Below, one piece after another: positions 20,079 to 22,032 of a stretch of 22,032 bases of DNA. Below the pieces are notes generated by a model. The model was not told the origin of the DNA and did no database searches. It was given only the letters and a program-made list of their open reading frames with translations. The position numbers were made by a program, and so were the translations under genes. The DNA is from Apostichopus californicus (taxonomy: Eukaryota > Echinodermata > Holothuroidea > Aspidochirotida > Stichopodidae): positions 1-22,032 of the forward strand of contig JAIPMN010005023.1 of NCBI GenBank assembly GCA_020650975.1. The letters run 5' to 3'. How positions within the stretch are numbered: the stretch's first letter is position 1; each line of letters starts with the position of its first letter.

Positions 20079-20480
20079 GTTTTCGACCAAAGACGAGTCC
20101 TAGCCAGAGTTCTCATACGGGTTTTCACAACATGGTTACGATCGAATCATTCTTCCGCTCGAAAGAAACAACAAAAGAAGTATAAACCAACACGATATTC
20201 TTCACCCGTGGGTAGTGTAGGCTATTGTTGACTGCTGCAAACTGTGAGATGAGACATCTGCATCACTACTACACTAGGCACAGTAACCAAAGGCTGTTTG
20301 ACCAACCCTGAACTACAATTACAAATGTATCATAATATTTTGTGTAGCTAACGTTTGAGCATACCAACTGCTACTATTAGTATTACGGTACAGACTCCAT
20401 ACATATTACCAAAGATATATATAGGACTAGAATAATAACCCGCTGACGACTTGTGACATATTTCGAAGATGGCGAATGCT
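20079..20480 (-). promoter_or_regulatory. 5' leader and likely promoter region of the ARRDC gene
   Basis: The 5' untranslated leader must begin somewhere upstream of 20078, and no acceptor forces an upstream exon. The region shows some CpG dinucleotides but no obvious TATA box at a fixed place. The most promising start-site mark is the YY1-like element at 20466-20474. The transcription start is not determined. Confidence 0.4.
20466..20474 (-). promoter_or_regulatory. YY1-like site (CGCCATCTT)
   Basis: The minus strand reads CGCCATCTT, matching the YY1 core CGCCATNTT, in the orientation of the gene and about 390 bp before its start codon. YY1 sites are often found just downstream of start sites of TATA-less promoters, hence the suggestion. 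A single 9-bp match can also be chance. Confidence 0.3.
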
Positions 20481-22017
20481 AAATGAAGTCATGCATTGCG
20501 TAAAAGAGATCTATATGTATATAGGGTTTACAATGCTAGAGGCATTTTCCCTGTGCATATAATTGGTTACACCTGCTATCAACATTTTTATTGGAACACG
20601 ATCAAAATCTCCTGGTTTTACGATAGAAGTTACACTTAGTATGTCAATGGATCAAATGGATATACGACGGAGTGAGTGCGCAATTCATCTTTATATAAAT
20701 TTACACTTTCATCTTGTATATCATAGAAAACTTAGGGATCGATTTGCGGTGGAATTCAGGGCCGAACCGTGTTAAGTTATGGGGATAAGCCCTCCCCGCC
20801 AGGATAACATCAGGGAAGCTCATCTCGGCCCCTCATATAGTGTAATTTACAGAATTATATAACATGGATATGCGATTTCATTATTTCGTTATTATTTATT
20901 TGATCCAAGATATAATAAAAAAATACAAACATTACAAAAGACAAATAGGATCTGGATGAACAAAAGGAAACTAAATTCCTATAGCCCAAAGGCCTGTGCA
21001 CCCAAAAACACACAACACGATACACCCTAGTTCAATTTCTATGGATACACCCTAAAGAGTCGAAAATTCTTCCACATTGTTTCAAAGTAATTTGTTTTGT
21101 TTTCTGGTTTTTGTGTTTTGTTTTGATTTTTGTCTTATCTTGTTTTGTCTTGTTTTAGTTACCTCTCTTCTGCATCGGTGTGTACCAGCAGGGACTTGTT
21201 ATGGAAACAACTCCTTGGTACGAGCTCCCTGGTCAATGACACGCCTCTGCCACACACCCTTAGCTCCGCCCAATCTTAGAGTACGTGGTGCATGTAGACA
21301 GGATTTACCCGAAGTCAGTTATTCCCTCCTGCATATCTGATATTTGCCTATCACATTTCTACGGCAGCTAACAGTGACATCAATATTTGGGTCATGTATA
21401 AGATTTTTAATGACGCATGTACGTAATGCTGGTAAACCATGGCTACCGTCTGTATTACCGTTAATCGGCAGATTTTAGTCCATGTGTGCAATAAGCGGTT
21501 TCCCTTCGTAAAATTACAGCGTTGTAGAACTGTCAAATGTGCAAGAAACAATAGGTATTAGGTTGGTTTAGAAACGATCTGACGGTAAGAAAATATTGCG
21601 TCATAGTACTTTTCAATGTATTTCTGAAGCAACAATGCAATTGATATCCTTAATATTCGTGTTAAGTTCAGTTTACAGGAGTATAATTCATTGCCACAGC
21701 CTTTAGACTTATCCTAGGTAGAGAAGAGAGGCCCAGTACTACTGCTAGCTTAGCTAAGCCTAATGTTAGGCCTACAGGTAGGCTGGGTCTAGACCTATGT
21801 ACAGATTAAGTATGGGAAAGGTTGCTGCATTGTCTTATGTTGGTCTTTTAGACCTAACCAGACGTAAGGCTTGAAGTAATCCTTAAAGTAATCTTTAAAG
21901 GAGTTAGTAATCTTAGAAACAGTAGCTGTCAGAAACACCTCTTTTTCTCATTCATTTTCTTCAGGTTTGGCCTACTACTATGTGCATAACCTAGGTCCTA
22001 GCATAGGCGCAGGAGGC
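20481..22017. other. Upstream flank without a recognisable gene
   Basis: Contains a T/TTTTG-rich tract at 21091-21158, a direct repeat GATACACCCTA (21019 and 21043 region) and TAGGCC-rich words from 21710 on. The plus-strand frames 20563-20775 and 21077-21340 and the minus-strand frame 21351-21551 show no domain or family character. Confidence 0.6.
21091..21158 (+). repeat. TTTTG-type low-complexity tract
   Basis: Repeated TTTTG/TTTTC words with interruptions. The plus-strand frame through it translates to a Phe/Leu/Cys run and is not a gene. Confidence 0.7.
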
Positions 22018-22032
22018 GGGGGGGGGGGGGGG
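22018..22032 (+). repeat. Terminal run of 15 G at the window edge
   Basis: The last 15 bases are all G. A real homopolymer and an assembly or read artefact at a contig end are both possible. Confidence 0.8.

Noticed and set aside
20079..20090. Upstream TTG start giving MVEN before the ARRDC ATG
   Set aside because: Non-ATG start in an animal gene; the ATG at 20078 has strong context and family-matching length.
21077..21340. Plus-strand frame with hydrophobic N-terminus resembling a signal peptide
   Set aside because: The hydrophobic part is the TTTTG low-complexity tract; the downstream half has no conserved features.

Overview
The window looks like non-coding-rich animal DNA: AT-rich, full of short tandem repeats and miniature transposons, and with one gene split by large introns with consensus U2-type splice sites. 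Nothing resembles bacterial or viral gene packing. The one gene I can establish is the 5' part of an alpha-arrestin (arrestin domain-containing protein, ARRDC2/3/4 type) on the minus strand. The AT-rich composition, frequent TACTGTA/TACAGTA and TAGGCCTA-like words and several hAT miniature elements fit a marine invertebrate. My guess is a deuterostome, perhaps an echinoderm, but this is inference and not proven by the sequence. Layout, right to left in the direction of the gene: 20079-22032 is the upstream/promoter side. It has a YY1-like site at 20466-20474, T-rich and TAGGCCTA-rich stretches, and a run of 15 G at the window edge. Exon 1 is 20078-19929 (start codon at 20078). Intron 1 is about 2.1 kb and carries a hAT-like MITE (18704-19300) and a strong C-run cluster (G-quadruplex-forming in the transcript) just upstream of exon 2. 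Exon 2 is 17837-17729. Intron 2 is about 14.3 kb. It holds a 15-copy 26-bp tandem array (16941-17332), a hAT MITE nested inside an older dispersed repeat (15032-15398 within about 14880-15540), a related older repeat copy (about 10340-10620), a 468-bp hAT MITE with a perfect 8-bp target duplication (8120-8587), and several G-rich tracts. Exon 3 is 3461-3383. Intron 3 is about 1.1 kb with a long T-rich tract. Exon 4 is 2295-2148. Intron 4 then runs off the left edge. The four exons join with matching phases (0, 1, 2, 0) into 162 codons covering essentially the whole N-terminal arrestin domain. The C-terminal arrestin domain and the PPxY tail expected for this family are not in the window and should lie beyond position 1. 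No tRNA, rRNA, CRISPR or operon is visible. Two short plus-strand open frames inside introns (859-964 and 6745-7001) have protein-like character but no recognised homology and are reported only as candidates. I found no convincing new defence or enzymatic system. The best leads are the transposon structures, the tandem array with a four-unit higher-order period, the strongly over-represented TACTGTA/TACAGTA words and the G-quadruplex near a splice site.
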